Of a stretch of DNA of 62,236 bases, positions 60,851 to 62,236 are shown piece by piece. Position numbers and translations under genes: made by a program. The stretch's first letter is position 1; every line of letters starts with the position of its first letter. Source of the stretch: Candidatus Woesearchaeota archaeon (GTDB lineage Archaea > Nanobdellota > Nanobdellia > Woesearchaeales > ARS49). Below the pieces are notes generated by a model, which made no database searches, was not told the DNA's origin, and was given only the letters and a program-made list of their open reading frames with translations. Location: assembly GCA_019323015.1 (NCBI GenBank), contig JAHWHY010000009.1:1-62236 (forward strand), in the 5' to 3' direction.

Positions 60851-61381
60851 TTATTTTTTATATGCAGATATCATATATTTAGGCACATCTTTATGCTTAA
60901 TCATTTTTTTAACTTTATCTTCTACAGTTAGAAATTTTTTAGCACCAAAATGATGCTTAGCCGCTTCTTTGATGCACGCTTTCAGTGTTTTTGAAGGATT
61001 GTGGAATCCAAAAAACTCTCCTTTTGATTGTAATCTACGAATTTTTGTAAAATCCTTATCATTCTCCATAATTATCGCAGGAATCAGTTTGTGTGCTAAT
61101 GCAGCTGCAGATGTCTTATGCCCGCCATCTATCAGAAAATACTTTGCTCTAGGATTTTTCTCTAGGTAACTTGACAACATCTTATTGTATCTCTTAGATT
61201 TAGCATCTTTTCCTTTAACATAAGGAATTCCAGATGAGATATGAAAAACAGGAACAGGAGGCAGTATTTTTCCAAACCCTTTACTGAAAACCCTAAAGAA
61301 TATCACTAATATATGCTTATTATATACTGGATAATCCTGTGTGGTTATTATCTGATCTGATCTCAAGAGTTTCTTTTTCAT
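60851..61381 (-). CDS. ParB-like domain protein of unknown role
   Basis: 176 residues from the ATG at 61381. The middle has a ParB/sulfiredoxin-like signature: FLIDGGHKTSAAALAHKLIP followed by AIIMENDKDF, where family members have an IDGxHR motif for nucleotide/phosphate handling. No helix-turn-helix or parA partner is visible, so chromosome partitioning is not supported. Ends in a basic helical region. TATA TTTATAAG lies at ~61404-61411. Confidence 0.68.
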   Translation of the reverse strand: MKKKLLRSDQIITTQDYPVYNKHILVIFFRVFSKGFGKILPPVPVFHISSGIPYVKGKDAKSKRYNKMLSSYLEKNPRAKYFLIDGGHKTSAAALAHKLIPAIIMENDKDFTKIRRLQSKGEFFGFHNPSKTLKACIKEAAKHHFGAKKFLTVEDKVKKMIKHKDVPKYMISAYKK

Positions 61382-61417
61382 AAAACAACAACAGAACAAA
61401 GCGCTTATAAATCTTTC

Positions 61418-62236
61418 TTAATTTTCATAATCCTTCTCAACAACATCCTTTATGCCTTTAGCAATCTTATCGCCGACTTTATTGACTTGCTTTAAGTCTT
61501 TTTCATCTGCATTGATGATGTTCTTTACTGTTTTCATGTGCTTTAATAATTCCTTTGCAGCAGAAGGACCGACAAAAGGAAGAGAAGAAACAATATACTC
61601 CTGCTGTTCTTTCAGGGTTAAAGGCTTTTTACAGGAATGCAAACTAAATTCCTTGCTGCCATTCTCCTGCTCACGACGAGCCATGGCTAATAAAGTATGC
61701 GCAGTATCCTTGAAATCTTTAGTCTGGATTACAGGAATGCCATAACTAACAGCAATAGTGGCAAGCATGCCACGGATAGCATTAGGGTGAACATTACGCA
61801 TAGAAAACATATCCTCAGAACCTTCAATAATCACAACAGGACGCTCAAACTTCTCTTTCAAAACCTTCAATTGGCCAAGTAACCTGCCGTCAACAATAGA
61901 ATCAACAAAATCCTTGACATTCTTTATCTCAACACCAACACGAGAGCTTAAAACATAATCAGCAGAATCAAGCATCTCTAATTTCAAATCAACATTCAAG
62001 TCGCACAATTCTTTTATTGTTCCAGAGCCTTTCTCCCGATAATCTGCAAAAATCTTAATCTTCTGAACATCATCACAAAACTTAGCAAGCTTTGGCTGGG
62101 CCTCTTTCTTTAACTGCAATTTACTCTTTAAATCCTTCAAGACACGATGCATTCTTTTCTCCTTATGAAAAGAAGACCAACGATAACCTTCATCACGCGT
62201 GTTTTTCGCAAGAAAAACAACAACACGGCCTTTATC
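61418..62236 (-). CDS. hef: Hef helicase-nuclease, C-terminal part (cut by window edge)
   Basis: The frame stays open from the stop at 61418 through the ATG at 62152 to the window end, giving 272 codons. The upstream codons (GRVVVFLAKNTRDEGYRWSS, then FHKEKRMHR) match the end of the Hef helicase domain, so the internal ATG is not the start. The XPF/ERCC4 nuclease follows: IFADYREKGSG, ADYVLSSRVGVEIKNVKDFV (E-x-K-xxx-D), and a C-terminal double helix-hairpin-helix (LPFVGPSAAKELLKHM, VNKVGDKIAKGI). Hef cuts and remodels stalled forks. Confidence 0.9.
   Translation of the reverse strand, partial: DKGRVVVFLAKNTRDEGYRWSSFHKEKRMHRVLKDLKSKLQLKKEAQPKLAKFCDDVQKIKIFADYREKGSGTIKELCDLNVDLKLEMLDSADYVLSSRVGVEIKNVKDFVDSIVDGRLLGQLKVLKEKFERPVVIIEGSEDMFSMRNVHPNAIRGMLATIAVSYGIPVIQTKDFKDTAHTLLAMARREQENGSKEFSLHSCKKPLTLKEQQEYIVSSLPFVGPSAAKELLKHMKTVKNIINADEKDLKQVNKVGDKIAKGIKDVVEKDYEN

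Noticed and set aside
61418..62152. Hef nuclease part as a complete 244-residue gene
   Set aside because: The frame continues without a stop to the window edge and the upstream residues match the end of the Hef helicase domain.

Overview
The window is archaeal. It carries aIF1, aIF2-beta, TBP, TFE-alpha, PolD, Orc1/Cdc6, a histone, PAN, pelota, EndA and the eukaryote-type ribosomal proteins L14e, L19e, L32e, L34e and S4e. Genes are tightly packed, with many ATGA/TAATG stop-start overlaps, and promoters are AT-rich TATA boxes, often 25-35 nt from the start codon so that several mRNAs look leaderless. A single-chain primase (PriS catalytic part fused to the PriL iron-sulfur domain), a 19-residue N-terminal extension on S14, and families of surface lipoproteins point to a DPANN archaeon, most like the Woesearchaeota/Pacearchaeota group. 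That placement is inference from gene content, not from a tree.

Layout. 1-1.8 kb: sulfur-transfer operon iscS-iscU-thiI (minus; thiI runs off the left edge). 1.9-9.6 kb: an orphan Tat-signal protein, L34e/L14e, pheS-pheT, a TrmB-like regulator and pelota. 9.7-15.4 kb: a five-gene plus-strand block of one single-pass protein, one five-pass protein and three paralogous lipoproteins, probably a cell-surface complex with no known name. 15.4-28.8 kb: information-processing genes (rfcS, a lone Cas4-like nuclease, tyrS, pan, trm5, fen1, endA, RNase Z, histone, hjc, tfe) with several small unknowns. 29-36.5 kb: a second TrmB paralogue, an AT-rich gap with two opposed ORB-like boxes (candidate replication origin), then an orc1/cdc6 - PolD small - PolD large - putative nuclease operon. 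36.5-43.6 kb: aIF2-beta/DUF424, a SpoIIM-like membrane protein, an RPA-like OB protein, a Cys-rich surface protein, mcm and tbp. 43.8-58.2 kb: one very long minus-strand ribosomal operon, L3 through secY and a YidC-like gene, ended by a hairpin. 58.3-62.2 kb: fused primase, HtpX-like protease, a small Cys-rich protein, a ParB-like protein and the C-terminal part of Hef (open at the right edge).

How it fits together. Much of a replisome lies within about 45 kb: initiator, helicase, polymerase, primase, clamp-loader small subunit, flap endonuclease, Holliday resolvase and Hef. Two of these promoters (mcm and primase) share a 9-bp element at identical distance from their TATA boxes, and a third ORB-like box lies upstream of tbp. 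The strongest undescribed candidates are the surface lipoprotein block, the PolD-linked PD-(D/E)XK-like gene, the shared mcm/primase promoter element, the structured RNA downstream of trm5 and the structured leader of the ribosomal operon. I found no tRNA, rRNA, CRISPR array, insertion sequence or transposase.
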